DNA of 64,000 bases from Paenibacillaceae bacterium (GCA_004134985.1 REGQ01000009.1:1-64000), one strand, 5' to 3'. Positions 38,707-48,267 are shown, numbered from the stretch's first letter. Notes: generated from the letters alone by a model not told the origin. Translations and numbers: made by a program.

Positions 38707-40440
38707 ATGAAGGGGTTGTTTTACAAACGGTCGGTCAAGTTCAATGTGACGACTGCTTTGATTGTGGCAGCGCTGCTGCCCGCGTCGGTCATTATCTTTT
38801 TTTACTATTCGATATTGAGTGATTTCACACTTACCAAGGCCGAGCGCTATAACAACGAGATGGTGGAGCAAATGAACAGCAAGCTGAACTCCCTGCTCGA
38901 TCAGACGGAGGTGGTCAAGAAACAGCTCATCGAGCTGTCGATTACGTCCGAGTTGTTCAGTTACTATGAGGACAAGACGACATCGGAGAAGATGCGAATT
39001 ATAAAAGAAATCGGCGCACAACTGATCAACATTAAACGTTCTTTCAATATCGCCGAAGATTTATATTTGATTGGCCTGGACGGGAGTGTCTATTCCTCCA
39101 ACCCGGATGTAGATAAGCGGCTGCTGCTCGAACAGGACTGGATTAGACAGCTGCAGTCATCGCTGGACAGCCGGGTAGTCGGAACGCATGAAGCGGTTTA
39201 CAGCCACCTGTTCAAAGTGTTCGACAATCCACTGGTTGTTTCTTTTACGAAGAAAATTTCCGGTTACTACAATAATCAGGTTATCGGCATTGTGCAAGTG
39301 GATTTGAAATATGCAGAAATTAAGAAAATAGTGGATAGCGTCGATTTTGGGGAAGACGGCTTTACTTTTTTGACGAATGCGAATCACCAGTTGGTCTATT
39401 TCCCTGATCAAGCCTACCTCGGGGAAAATACGGAGGAAATCACGTATAAAGGGTTCAGCCTGGCGGAATTAATCAATCACACGGGGACAGAGAAAAAGAA
39501 CGGAGCGATGATCATAAACCGCCCGGTTCCACATACCGATTGGACGATGACAGCGGTTGTTTATACGGACAGCATTGCCAGCGAGTTTCAGAAAATACGG
39601 TTGATTACCGTTGTTGTGGCAGGTCTTTCGGTGCTCTTTGCATTGGCGGTTTCTTTTGGATTGTCCACCGGGATCACCGGCCCGATTCGGAACATGATCG
39701 GCAGCATGAAGAAAGTAAGTGAAGGAAACTTTCAGGTGTCGATGCCGGATGCGGGCTCCAGGGAACTGCAAATTTTGACGGGCAGCTTTCACAAAATGAT
39801 CTCACGGATCGACGCGTTGATGAATGAAAATATTCAGAAGGAACGGGACAAAACTGCTACGGAAATTCGAGCATTGCAATCGCAAATCAACTCTCATTTT
39901 TTATACAACACATTAAACACGATTAAATGGATGGCCATTGAGGAAAAATCGGAGGCGATCAGCCGGACGATTGTAGCGCTGGTGAAAATACTGGAGTACA
40001 GTTCCAAACAGGTCGATCGCATTGTCAGCATCCGTGAGGAAATTGACTTCACAAATGAATATTTATTTATTCAAAAGAAACGTTATGGCGAGGAATTGAG
40101 CGTTAAATATGACCTCGATCCTATCTTGTACAATTGCCGTATTCTCAAAATGACGCTGCAGCCGATTATTGAAAATGCGATTATCCATGGGTTGTCAGGC
40201 GTAGACGACGGCGAGATCAAAGTTGTCGGCCGCACTGCAGAAGATTATATTACGCTTGCGATCATCGACAATGGCAGAGGAATGGAAAATACGAATATGG
40301 ACAAGTTTACGGGGATGGGTATCACCAATGTAGAAACGCGGTTAAAGCTGCATTTTGGCGAAGCCTATGGGCTGGAGATTACAAGCGTTCCGTCGAGCGG
40401 AACTATGGTAATGATCAAGCTGCCCTTACTGACCGACTAG
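38707..40440 (+). CDS. YesM-type sensor histidine kinase (module 3), INSHFLYN variant
   Basis: A 577-residue kinase with two membrane helices (about 18-38 and 298-318) flanking a dCache-like sensing domain. A HAMP linker (GITGPIRNMIGSMKKVSEGN), the His_kinase box and an ATPase domain (IDNGRGMENTN; GMGITNVETRL) follow. The box reads QSQINSHFLYNTLNT: Ser396 replaces the nearly invariant Pro before phospho-His397. GGGGGAGCGGAGG precedes the ATG. It lies 13 bases before its regulator. Confidence 0.92.
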   Translation: MKGLFYKRSVKFNVTTALIVAALLPASVIIFFYYSILSDFTLTKAERYNNEMVEQMNSKLNSLLDQTEVVKKQLIELSITSELFSYYEDKTTSEKMRIIKEIGAQLINIKRSFNIAEDLYLIGLDGSVYSSNPDVDKRLLLEQDWIRQLQSSLDSRVVGTHEAVYSHLFKVFDNPLVVSFTKKISGYYNNQVIGIVQVDLKYAEIKKIVDSVDFGEDGFTFLTNANHQLVYFPDQAYLGENTEEITYKGFSLAELINHTGTEKKNGAMIINRPVPHTDWTMTAVVYTDSIASEFQKIRLITVVVAGLSVLFALAVSFGLSTGITGPIRNMIGSMKKVSEGNFQVSMPDAGSRELQILTGSFHKMISRIDALMNENIQKERDKTATEIRALQSQINSHFLYNTLNTIKWMAIEEKSEAISRTIVALVKILEYSSKQVDRIVSIREEIDFTNEYLFIQKKRYGEELSVKYDLDPILYNCRILKMTLQPIIENAIIHGLSGVDDGEIKVVGRTAEDYITLAIIDNGRGMENTNMDKFTGMGITNVETRLKLHFGEAYGLEITSVPSSGTMVMIKLPLLTD

Positions 40441-40453
40441 GGGGATGTAGATT

Positions 40454-41689
40454 ATGCGAAATGTACTGATCGTTGATGATGAAAAGTTTGTGCGTATTTC
40501 CGTCATGAAATGTATTGATTGGCACGCCCATGGTTTCGCGGAGCCGCGGGATGCCGGGAACGGGGAGGAGGCGCTGCAGATTTTGCAGCGCGAGCCGGTG
40601 GATATCGTGCTGACGGATATCAAAATGCCGCAGATGGACGGCATGGCGCTGATCAAGGCGATTCGCGATTTGCAGTTGGATACGGAAATTATCGTGCTGA
40701 GCTGTCTTAACGAATTTGACTATGTCCGTCAGGCGCTGCAATTGGGTGCTTGTGACTATTTGTTCAAACCAACGATGCTGCCTGAAGATATTTTGCAGGC
40801 GCTAGTCAACGCCATGAATAAGATCAACCAGCGGGAGCAAACCAACCATATGATTCATTCCTTGTCCCGCAAAGCGTACGAGCATCAGCGCTCGCTGACC
40901 GAATCCTTTCTGTGGGAATGGATTGATGGGAAGCAATGGACAGCGACCGAACTGTTGGACAAAACGTCAGAGCTGCAGATGGCATGGCTAAATGGCGAAG
41001 TTAGAGTGATGAGGCTTGCTGCCGATGATCTTGCAGCATGCCTGTCCAGCAAATTCAAAGGCAATGCCTACCTGCTCAAGTATGCGGTGACCAATATTGT
41101 CGATGAGACGCTGCAGCCGTATTGCAGCCATTATTTGTTAAGCCGAACGCCTGATGAATATGTCATTCTGTTTACGCTGCATCCGCATGAGAAGCAGGAG
41201 CAGGAGCTATTGCAGCAAATGTGCGCGCAGGTTCGTGACAATTTAAAGCAATACCTCAACTTTGCGGTTGCAGCGGCACTAAGTAAAGCGGCTTGTACGC
41301 TTGCAGATGTCCGTGAAGCTTATCTGGAGACTGCCGCGCTGATGCAACCTGGGGATTCCATAGCGGCCGCACCTGAATACCGCTATGAAATTCAGGAAGC
41401 AATCGCTTATATTGATGCGCATTTGGGCGAAAACGATCTGGGCCTCGAACGTGTCAGCGCACATATCAAAATCAGCAAAAATTACTTGAGCCGGCTTTTT
41501 AAAGAAGTTGTCGGCGTGTCCTATATTGATTTTGTAACGGAACGTCGCCTGGAGAAAGCGCGTGAGTTGTACCGCACATCCGATTTGCGTGTGTATGAAA
41601 TTGCGGAAAAAGTCGGGTACGCCGATTGGAGGTACTTTACGAAGGTGTTTAAAAAGACATACGGCCATCCGATCTCAGATGAAGAATAA
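40454..41689 (+). CDS. YesN-type AraC response regulator (module 3)
   Basis: A 411-residue regulator, shorter than those of modules 1 and 2. The receiver has VLIVDDEKFVRIS, Asp near 55 in LTDIKMPQMDG and YLFKPTM. The C-terminal AraC pair reads ENDLGLERVSAHIKISKNYL and LRVYEIAEKVGYADWRYFTK, ending HPISDEE. AGGGGGATG precedes the start. It sits upstream of the third ABC set. Confidence 0.93.
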   Translation: MRNVLIVDDEKFVRISVMKCIDWHAHGFAEPRDAGNGEEALQILQREPVDIVLTDIKMPQMDGMALIKAIRDLQLDTEIIVLSCLNEFDYVRQALQLGACDYLFKPTMLPEDILQALVNAMNKINQREQTNHMIHSLSRKAYEHQRSLTESFLWEWIDGKQWTATELLDKTSELQMAWLNGEVRVMRLAADDLAACLSSKFKGNAYLLKYAVTNIVDETLQPYCSHYLLSRTPDEYVILFTLHPHEKQEQELLQQMCAQVRDNLKQYLNFAVAAALSKAACTLADVREAYLETAALMQPGDSIAAAPEYRYEIQEAIAYIDAHLGENDLGLERVSAHIKISKNYLSRLFKEVVGVSYIDFVTERRLEKARELYRTSDLRVYEIAEKVGYADWRYFTKVFKKTYGHPISDEE

Positions 41690-41819
41690 TGCACAAAATC
41701 ATAATTTTTGACCACTATACGTGTTGTGGAAATGCGCTAACCTGCCCGCTTTACTATTTTTTTGTAAAATTGACCACACAATCATATTTCTGCATGATGT
41801 TGCGAATGATTCGTCATAG

Positions 41820-41849
41820 GTATGATTGTATTGCAACAGTCAATCATAC
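41820..41849. promoter_or_regulatory. Inverted repeat upstream of module 3 binding-protein gene
   Basis: GTATGATTG (41820-41828) pairs with CAATCATAC (41841-41849), nine bases with a 12-base gap, lying about 20 bases before the start at 41870. It could be an operator for the adjacent regulator or a leader hairpin. Confidence 0.4.
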
Positions 41850-41869
41850 TGAAACAAAGGAGACACAAG

Positions 41870-43216
41870 ATGAACAACAAAGGGGCAAAGCTGTTTCGTC
41901 TGGCAGCGGTAATGATGATTCTCACGCTCGTTTTGGCCGCATGCGGCAAAGCAGCAGAAACGAAAGAGGATGGACAGGACGATACGCCGCAAGCAGGCAA
42001 AAAAGTAAGTTTGCGGTTCGCAACGGTATGGGGGCCTGGCGATTCGAAGTACAATTACTTCAAACCGCTGTTTGACAAATTTGCTGAAGAGAACAAAGAC
42101 CGGGTTGAAATTACGTTTGAAACAGCAAGACCGGAAGATTTCAAAACCAAAATTAAAGTGGACCTTGCTTCCAACAACTTGCCAGATATTTTCACTTATT
42201 GGGGCGGTTCAACGTTAAAGCCGATTGTCGACGCGGATGCGCTCGTGACAGTTGATGAATATTTGAGCAAGAGCACCAAGATCAAGAAAGAGCAGTTCAG
42301 TGATTCGGCGTGGGGCTACTATACGCTCGGCGGAACAGCTTACGGTATTCCGGTAGAAGCAACACATCCGGCTATGATAGCCAACCGGGAACTGTTCGAG
42401 CAGTACAATCTGGAGTATCCAAAAACGTATGAAGATCTGAAGCATGTAGCTGAAGTTTTCAACAGCAATGGCATTATTCCGTTCGCTATGGCGAGCAAAG
42501 GCGGCCAGCCGGCCAGCTTCTGGTTCAGTGAATTGTACAATCAGTTTGGAAATGCAGAGCAGGAATTGAAGGACATGGGCACAACCTGGAATTTTGCGAC
42601 AGATAACGCACTCAAAACCGCCACTTTGATCGATGAAATGCGGACGCTGAATATGTTCCCGAAAGACACGATGGCAAATGGGGACTGGGGACCGGCTCTC
42701 CAATTGTATACCGATGGCAAAGCAGCGATGACGTATACGTATCCATGGATGTTCGAGTTCATCAGCGATGAATTGCAAGCGTCAACCGACATTATTCCAA
42801 TGCCGATGATGCCTGATGCGACAAGAGATCCGGCAACATTCGTATCCGGGTTCACGCTCTTTGGCTTTGTAATGAACAAGAAGTCGTTTGATGATCCGGA
42901 CAAACAGCAAATTCTTGTTGAACTGGCTGATATGCTTGCATCGGACGAAATGATGAATGAGCTGACCAAATCAGGCATGCTGCCAGCCAAAAACATTGAG
43001 TTTGACCGCTCCAACCTGAAGCCGATTTTCAACAATATGCTTGATTTTGCAGCGGATTTGGATCATACGCCGGTTCATTACACGACGATTCCTGACGACA
43101 ATGCGCTGACAGCTTACCAATCACTGTTGGATGAACTGCTCGTTGGTGTGACAACGCCGCAGCAATATGTTGATAAAGTACAAGCTGCATTGGACAAAGG
43201 AAAACCTAAACAGTAA
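41870..43216 (+). CDS. ABC sugar-binding lipoprotein (module 3)
   Basis: A 448-residue carbohydrate-binding lipoprotein; lipobox LAAC (Cys25) after a hydrophobic signal. Solute-binding motifs include FKTKIKVDLASNNLPDIFTY, GGTAYGIPVEATHP and GKAAMTYTYPWMFEFI. ATG 41870 follows AAAGGAG; an upstream start at 41822 runs through the inverted repeat. With a beta-galactosidase gene downstream, a galactoside ligand is a reasonable inference. Confidence 0.93.
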   Translation: MNNKGAKLFRLAAVMMILTLVLAACGKAAETKEDGQDDTPQAGKKVSLRFATVWGPGDSKYNYFKPLFDKFAEENKDRVEITFETARPEDFKTKIKVDLASNNLPDIFTYWGGSTLKPIVDADALVTVDEYLSKSTKIKKEQFSDSAWGYYTLGGTAYGIPVEATHPAMIANRELFEQYNLEYPKTYEDLKHVAEVFNSNGIIPFAMASKGGQPASFWFSELYNQFGNAEQELKDMGTTWNFATDNALKTATLIDEMRTLNMFPKDTMANGDWGPALQLYTDGKAAMTYTYPWMFEFISDELQASTDIIPMPMMPDATRDPATFVSGFTLFGFVMNKKSFDDPDKQQILVELADMLASDEMMNELTKSGMLPAKNIEFDRSNLKPIFNNMLDFAADLDHTPVHYTTIPDDNALTAYQSLLDELLVGVTTPQQYVDKVQAALDKGKPKQ

Positions 43217-43224
43217 TTGAATTG

Positions 43225-43251
43225 AAGGAGGGGGAAATTCCCTCTCCTTTT
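43225..43251 (+). promoter_or_regulatory. Intercistronic hairpin with short T-run
   Basis: AAGGAGGGGG pairs with CCCTCTCCTT (9 of 10), followed by TTTA, between the binding-protein stop and the first permease. It could act as a partial terminator, lowering permease expression relative to the binding protein. Confidence 0.55.
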
Positions 43252-43278
43252 ATCTTCCAGAAATTGCAGGTGAAAGCT

Positions 43279-44148
43279 ATGAAAAAGGGAGCAGTTATAT
43301 TCAGTACATGTTTTATTGCGCCAGCATTGCTTATTTATACTTTGTTTGTCATGATTCCAACACTTGCCTCAGCTTACTATAGCTTGACAGAATGGAATGG
43401 AATCGGGGCCAAGATTTTTGTTGGCCTTGATAATTATATAGAACTGTTTCAGGATGCAGATTATTTAATTACGTTTAAAAATACGATGCTGCTTGTATTT
43501 TATTCTTTGATTTTTCAGGTTCCGGTAGGGCTGTTGATGGCCTATTTGTTGTTTAGAGGGTTAAAAGGTTTCAAATTTTTCCGGACCGTCTATTTTCTTC
43601 CGGTTGTTATTGCGCCGATTGCTATTGGATTGATGTTTTCGCTCTTTTACAATAGTGAATTCGGCTTGTTTAATCAGATTCTGGAATCGATTGGCCTTGG
43701 AGCCTGGCAGAAAAGCTGGCTTTCGGACATGGATGTCTTGTTGTATGCCGTGATGGCGCCGCAAGTATGGCAGTATATCGGTTTATACATTGTGATCTTC
43801 CTGGCTGCGCTGCAATCTGTGCCGGAGGAAGTGCTGGAAAGCGCGCAGATGGATGGGGCAGGTCCCTTTCGTACCTTTTTCATGATCGTTGTACCGATGA
43901 TTTGGGAAGTTGTATTCATTTGTATCGTTCTCAGCTTGACTGGATCATTAAAATCGTTCGACCATTCCTGGATTATGACGATGGGCGGGCCAGGCGTCAG
44001 ATCAGCATATTTGGGCGTCTACATGTACAAAACGGCATTCATTAATTCAAGCTTTGGCCTTGGCAGTGCAATAAGCGTAACGATTGTGGGAGTTTCGCTG
44101 CTCTTTACCGTACTGTTCAAGAAAATAGCGAATAAGACATTTGCTTAG
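43279..44148 (+). CDS. ABC sugar permease, UgpA-like (module 3)
   Basis: A 289-residue six-helix permease (FIAPALLIYTLFVMIPTLAS; FFRTVYFLPVVIAPIAIGLM; EAA loop ESAQMDGAGPFRTFFMIVVP). ATG 43279 follows AGGTG; the frame is open back to 43222, but that would read through the hairpin. Confidence 0.92.
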   Translation: MKKGAVIFSTCFIAPALLIYTLFVMIPTLASAYYSLTEWNGIGAKIFVGLDNYIELFQDADYLITFKNTMLLVFYSLIFQVPVGLLMAYLLFRGLKGFKFFRTVYFLPVVIAPIAIGLMFSLFYNSEFGLFNQILESIGLGAWQKSWLSDMDVLLYAVMAPQVWQYIGLYIVIFLAALQSVPEEVLESAQMDGAGPFRTFFMIVVPMIWEVVFICIVLSLTGSLKSFDHSWIMTMGGPGVRSAYLGVYMYKTAFINSSFGLGSAISVTIVGVSLLFTVLFKKIANKTFA

Positions 44149-44168
44149 AGGGAGGTAGAAAGATCGCT

Positions 44169-45002
44169 ATGAACGCCAAATTGAATTCACGAATGTTCGG
44201 TACCGGAGCAAAGTATGCTATCGCATGGGTATATGCCCTTTTGTCGGTATATCCGTTTCTATGGGTGCTGTTGACATCTTTCAAAAATAATGATGAGCTG
44301 TATCGCAGTCCTTTCTCCCTGCCGAAGGTATGGAGATTTGAAAACTATTTGGAAGCTTGGTCTGGAGCAAATATCGGCACCTATTTCAGCAACAGCATCG
44401 TTGTCAGCCTTGGAGCCGTTATCGCCCTGATATTGATTTGTGCAATGGCATCTTATGCGGTTACCCGGGTGAAGCCGAGCGCAGCGATGCTCGCTTACTT
44501 TACGGTCGGTATTATGATTCCGATACATGCGCTGATTATGCCGACGGTTATTATGTTCCGCGAAGTTTCCCTGGTTAACAGCTTGTGGGGACTGTTCCTC
44601 GTTTATATTGCCGCTAATATTTCAATCAGCATTTTCATTTTATCCGGTTTTATGCGGGGGATTCCCAAAGAGCTGGAGGAGGCGGCGATGATCGACGGCA
44701 GCACACGCACCGGTGCTTTCTTTAAAATTATTTTGCCAATTTCCAAGCCGGGGCTGGCTACGATTGCAACACTTGCCTTTCTGAACATCTGGAATGATTA
44801 TTTGTATGGACTGGTGCTGATCTCCAATCCGAAGTTGAAAACATTGACGATGGGGATATCGGATTTGAAAGGGACGTACGCAACGCAATATGGCTTGCTC
44901 TGCGCAGGCTTTATGCTTGCGATCATTCCCGTTATGGTCATGTATTTTATTTTTCAGGAACAGATTATTAAAGGGATGACTGCCGGAGCTGTCAAAGGCT
45001 AG
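44169..45002 (+). CDS. ABC sugar permease, UgpE-like (module 3)
   Basis: A 277-residue permease; EAA loop EEAAMIDGSTRTGAFFKIIL and C-terminus IIKGMTAGAVKG, typical of the second CUT1 subunit. GGGAGGT precedes the ATG. Immediately upstream of the beta-galactosidase gene. Confidence 0.92.
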   Translation: MNAKLNSRMFGTGAKYAIAWVYALLSVYPFLWVLLTSFKNNDELYRSPFSLPKVWRFENYLEAWSGANIGTYFSNSIVVSLGAVIALILICAMASYAVTRVKPSAAMLAYFTVGIMIPIHALIMPTVIMFREVSLVNSLWGLFLVYIAANISISIFILSGFMRGIPKELEEAAMIDGSTRTGAFFKIILPISKPGLATIATLAFLNIWNDYLYGLVLISNPKLKTLTMGISDLKGTYATQYGLLCAGFMLAIIPVMVMYFIFQEQIIKGMTAGAVKG

Positions 45003-45031
45003 CACGGCACAAAGTCAAGGAGGTGTCTTAC

Positions 45032-47047
45032 TTGTCGATTGAAATTACGAATAAAGGGATTGCTATTGATGGGGAAGTGATGCCGCTTTATAGTGGCGCA
45101 ATTCATTACTGGAGATTGGAACGCGCGCTTTGGAGCGGGATTTTGGATAAAGTAGTGGAACTGGGCTTTCGGATTGTGGAAACGTATTTGCCATGGTCGA
45201 TACATGAGATCGAGGCAGGGAAATATGATTTTGGCACAATAAATGAACGTCATGATATCGATTATTTCTTGCAGTTGTGCAAGGAGAAAGGGCTGAAAGT
45301 ATTGGTCCGGCCCGGACCGCATATCAATGCGGAAATGACCAATTTCGGATACCCGGAGCGGATTTTGTATGATGCGGATATTCAGGCCAAGTCGCCGTGG
45401 GGAACACCGGTCATCTATCCGTATTTAACGAAGCCATTTCCGATTCCGTCCTATGCCAGTGAGAAGCTGTACGCGGAAGTGCAGCCGTACTTTGAGGCGC
45501 TGCAGCCGATTTTGCTGAAACATCAACATCCCCATGGCGGTATAATCGGAATTCAGGCAGACAATGAGACCTGTTATTTCTTCCGTGACCGTCCTTACGT
45601 AATGGACTATTCGGATGATTCCATCGCCTTGTATCGCCAGTGGCTGTCTGTTCGCTATGAGCAGATTGCCAGCCTTAATGCGGCTTATCGTACGAAGTAT
45701 GCCAGCTTTGATGAGGTGAAGGCGCCGGATGGCTTCAAGGGTGGGTCGCCGAGTGATCTGCCTTACTATCTGGATTGGGTGGAATACAAGGAATATCAGA
45801 TTTCCCATGCACTATCCCGTCTGACGGGAATGATGAAGGGACTCGGCATCGATGTGCCGGTGTTCCATAACGTGGCATTCCAATATTACACGCCATCTGA
45901 TCTGATCCAGCTAGAGACTAGGCAGCAGCTTGATCTGGTCGGCATCGATATGTACGCGGAAACGTGGGAAGCTTCAATGTTGAAGGAAAAAGTGAAATAT
46001 TTGTCAGGTTCCAGCATTCTGCCGTTTGTACCGGAGTTCGGTTCTGGCTCATGGTTCGACAGGCAAACGGTTCTCCTCCCCGAGGAAGGCGAGTTTACGA
46101 CAGCTTATGTGTTCATGCACGGTCTGAAAGCGGTCAACTACTACATGTTGGTGGAGCGCGAGCGTTGGGTTGGTTGTCCGATTACGAGGCATCAAACGGA
46201 ACGCAGCGAATACTTTACCTTCTTCAAAAAGTGGAACAAGTTTTTGGATGAGCAGCAGTTCTGGAATTTTGAACGGAAGCCTGAAGTGCTCGTGATGAAA
46301 AATTTTGATGTTGGCCGGTATAAAGCCGCCTTCTCCACGATGGATCTGAATTTTATGCTCTCCAATGTGTTTGTGAACGGCCCGGAATTTCCTGCGGTAT
46401 TGTTCAAACCAACGACCGATCTTGGCTTCCAGCATATTGACGATGATTTCTCCCATTGGGGACGTGAACGTTGGGTTGAAAAGGTTGGCGAGTTGTTAGA
46501 AAAAGCGCATGTGGATTTCAACTATTCCGATCAGCACTTGAGTTTGGCGGAAATGAAGAAATACCAAGTTATTTTTGCCTCAACCTATGATTTCATGGAT
46601 GCTGCTGAACAGCAAAAGCTGCTTGACTACGCTGCTGAAGGAGGCACCGTGATCGTCGGACCAGGTATTCCTTATCTGGATATGAAGATGCAGCCTTGCA
46701 ATCCGCTTGGCAAGCTGTTGGGGGAACAGGGGGGCTATAGACAGGTCGGCCAAGGAAAAATTGCGCTGCTTGCCGATTTGCAGCAGTGGCCAACTTTGGA
46801 GTTGGAACTGCAGCCTCCGTTTGTGTTGGACAATCCGAATTTGGAGTATACCCTGCATACGGATGGTGAGCGTGAACTGCTGTTTATCGCCAATATCAGC
46901 AAGGAAAGAGAAACCGGACAGTTGAGCTTTAGCGGAGCGCGCACCTTTGCAGGCAAATGGAATGCGCAAGATTTGAGCGGGGCGGATTCCGTCGCTGTAA
47001 ACTTGCCGGCGTATACGGTTGCAATATGGGAGGTTGAGCAGAAATGA
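45032..47047 (+). CDS. Beta-galactosidase, GH35/GH42-like
   Basis: A cytoplasmic enzyme of about 671 residues. The N-terminal TIM barrel has YSGAIHYWRL, FRIVETYLPWSIHE and VLVRPGPHINAEM, close to the GH35 pattern. The likely acid/base Glu is in GIQADNET (near 179) and the likely nucleophile Glu in FVPEFGSGSWFD (near 335). A C-terminal glutamine-amidotransferase-like segment (VIFASTYDFMD; GGTVIVGPGIPYLDM) and a beta domain follow. TTG 45032 is chosen with AAGGAGG eight bases upstream; the GTG at 45023 overlaps that site. Likely hydrolyses the sugar imported by module 3. Confidence 0.88.
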   Translation: MSIEITNKGIAIDGEVMPLYSGAIHYWRLERALWSGILDKVVELGFRIVETYLPWSIHEIEAGKYDFGTINERHDIDYFLQLCKEKGLKVLVRPGPHINAEMTNFGYPERILYDADIQAKSPWGTPVIYPYLTKPFPIPSYASEKLYAEVQPYFEALQPILLKHQHPHGGIIGIQADNETCYFFRDRPYVMDYSDDSIALYRQWLSVRYEQIASLNAAYRTKYASFDEVKAPDGFKGGSPSDLPYYLDWVEYKEYQISHALSRLTGMMKGLGIDVPVFHNVAFQYYTPSDLIQLETRQQLDLVGIDMYAETWEASMLKEKVKYLSGSSILPFVPEFGSGSWFDRQTVLLPEEGEFTTAYVFMHGLKAVNYYMLVERERWVGCPITRHQTERSEYFTFFKKWNKFLDEQQFWNFERKPEVLVMKNFDVGRYKAAFSTMDLNFMLSNVFVNGPEFPAVLFKPTTDLGFQHIDDDFSHWGRERWVEKVGELLEKAHVDFNYSDQHLSLAEMKKYQVIFASTYDFMDAAEQQKLLDYAAEGGTVIVGPGIPYLDMKMQPCNPLGKLLGEQGGYRQVGQGKIALLADLQQWPTLELELQPPFVLDNPNLEYTLHTDGERELLFIANISKERETGQLSFSGARTFAGKWNAQDLSGADSVAVNLPAYTVAIWEVEQK

Positions 47048-47721
47048 TTGACAAGCAGATTAGTATTGTAGACTTAAATCCGTATACGTGGCGAAATCTC
47101 GGCCAACTGACGAGCGGGTTCCAGAAGCAGGTTATTTATGTGCTGCATGATCAGGGCAAAGTGCTGAGCATCGCCCGCAGCGGCAATCAGCTTTTGCAGG
47201 GTGAAACGTTTCAGGTGACCGACAGTGCCAACAATGCGCAGGCGCTGCTGGCTGCGTATCCGGATATTGATGAGGTTCAAGTGCTGGAGAGGCAGCGCCT
47301 TATTCAATACTATATTGACATTCAATCGCTTCCTGTACGGGAACTGGATACGGATGAATACTTGCTGCAGATGGAGGTAATGCTGCGCAATTATAGCGGG
47401 ATTGAGGTGTATTCCCGTGAGCAGACCGTGCATTATTTTGAGAAGCTGCAGCAATACGTGCAGGCGAAACTGCCCGAAAACTGCATATTGCTGTTGTTCC
47501 TGCTTAGCGGGGATGCGATATCCTTCGATCTGCTGCTAGAATTTAACAATCACCGCATAGTGCGGATGAGCTCAACCGAGCGTTTTCATCAAGAGAAGGA
47601 AGTGCCTTCTTTTGCTGATATTACGGATATTATGAACAATGTGCAGACGAGCAGCGAGCTGCCGGTTGTGTTGGAAATTCATGATTTTAATGCGTTCAGA
47701 GCTGTGCTTGGATCAAAATAG
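47044..47721 (+). CDS. Unknown protein coupled to the beta-galactosidase
   Basis: A 225-residue soluble protein I do not recognise. Its ATG overlaps the beta-galactosidase stop (ATGA), so the two are translationally coupled. No signal peptide, membrane helix or known catalytic motif is visible. It is rich in Gln, Leu and acidic residues, with a predicted mix of strands and helices (HYFEKLQQYVQAKLPENCIL; AISFDLLLEFNNHRIVRMSS). It may assist or regulate the glycosidase, but this is inference from position only. Confidence 0.75.
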   Translation: MIDKQISIVDLNPYTWRNLGQLTSGFQKQVIYVLHDQGKVLSIARSGNQLLQGETFQVTDSANNAQALLAAYPDIDEVQVLERQRLIQYYIDIQSLPVRELDTDEYLLQMEVMLRNYSGIEVYSREQTVHYFEKLQQYVQAKLPENCILLLFLLSGDAISFDLLLEFNNHRIVRMSSTERFHQEKEVPSFADITDIMNNVQTSSELPVVLEIHDFNAFRAVLGSK

Positions 47722-47779
47722 GATTGAGTAAGATGCTGGAAAGTGGGCGCTACGCTGTGAAGTGATCTTTCAATCGCTA

Positions 47780-47829
47780 TTAAAGCCAGATTTCTATTTT
47801 GTATTTGAAAGGTTGAAATCTGGCTTTAA
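47780..47829. terminator. 14-bp stem-loop after module 3
   Basis: TTAAAGCCAGATTT pairs perfectly with its complement at 47816-47829 across a 22-base loop, 58 bases past the last gene. The T-run is poor; terminator role is likely from position. Confidence 0.55.
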
Positions 47830-47889
47830 AAAGCGACCACTTCGTTTTTCCAGAATCCCTTCACCCCTCCGCTCCATCTGCCTGCCTAG

Positions 47890-48169
47890 TTAACTGCCAA
47901 TACACTATAAATGAATTTTTGACAACAAAACTATAGGTTGCAATGTGGCTGGAAAGTAATGGGTTGACCAGAAACAATTTTAATTCTATAGTTGAAGTGC
48001 GAATAGTTGGTGCGAATGTATAGTGCACATGAAATCCCTAGGGGATTCGCACCAGGTAATAACCTTTTTATTCACATAAAAAGTAATTTTAATATTGTGA
48101 CTATTAAGAAATCGCTCAGATTTTCAATTAAAATCCCTTTTTAAAGCCTGTTGTAGGTCAAAAGTCGCT
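47890..48169 (+). promoter_or_regulatory. Probable CRISPR leader
   Basis: This AT-rich gene-free sequence ends exactly at the first CRISPR repeat. It contains a perfect 10-bp inverted repeat (TGGTGCGAAT 48008-48017 and ATTCGCACCA 48045-48054) around GTGCACATGAAATCCC. Similar segments precede type I-C arrays in related Bacillales (from memory), so I read it as the retained leader. Confidence 0.55.
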
Positions 48170-48267
48170 GTCGCATCCTACATGGGTGCGTGGATTGAAA
48201 TAATTCAAATACCTTCGCCATATAATCCAAAATACGTCGCATCCTACATGGGTGCGTGGATTGAAAT
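48170..48267 (+). CRISPR. Two-repeat type I-C-like CRISPR remnant
   Basis: Two identical 32-bp repeats (48170-48201 and 48236-48267) begin GTCGCATCCTACATGG and end GCGTGGATTGAAAT, as in type I-C arrays. They enclose one 34-base spacer (48202-48235). Repeat and spacer lengths are normal for I-C. No cas gene occurs anywhere in the window. Confidence 0.85.
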
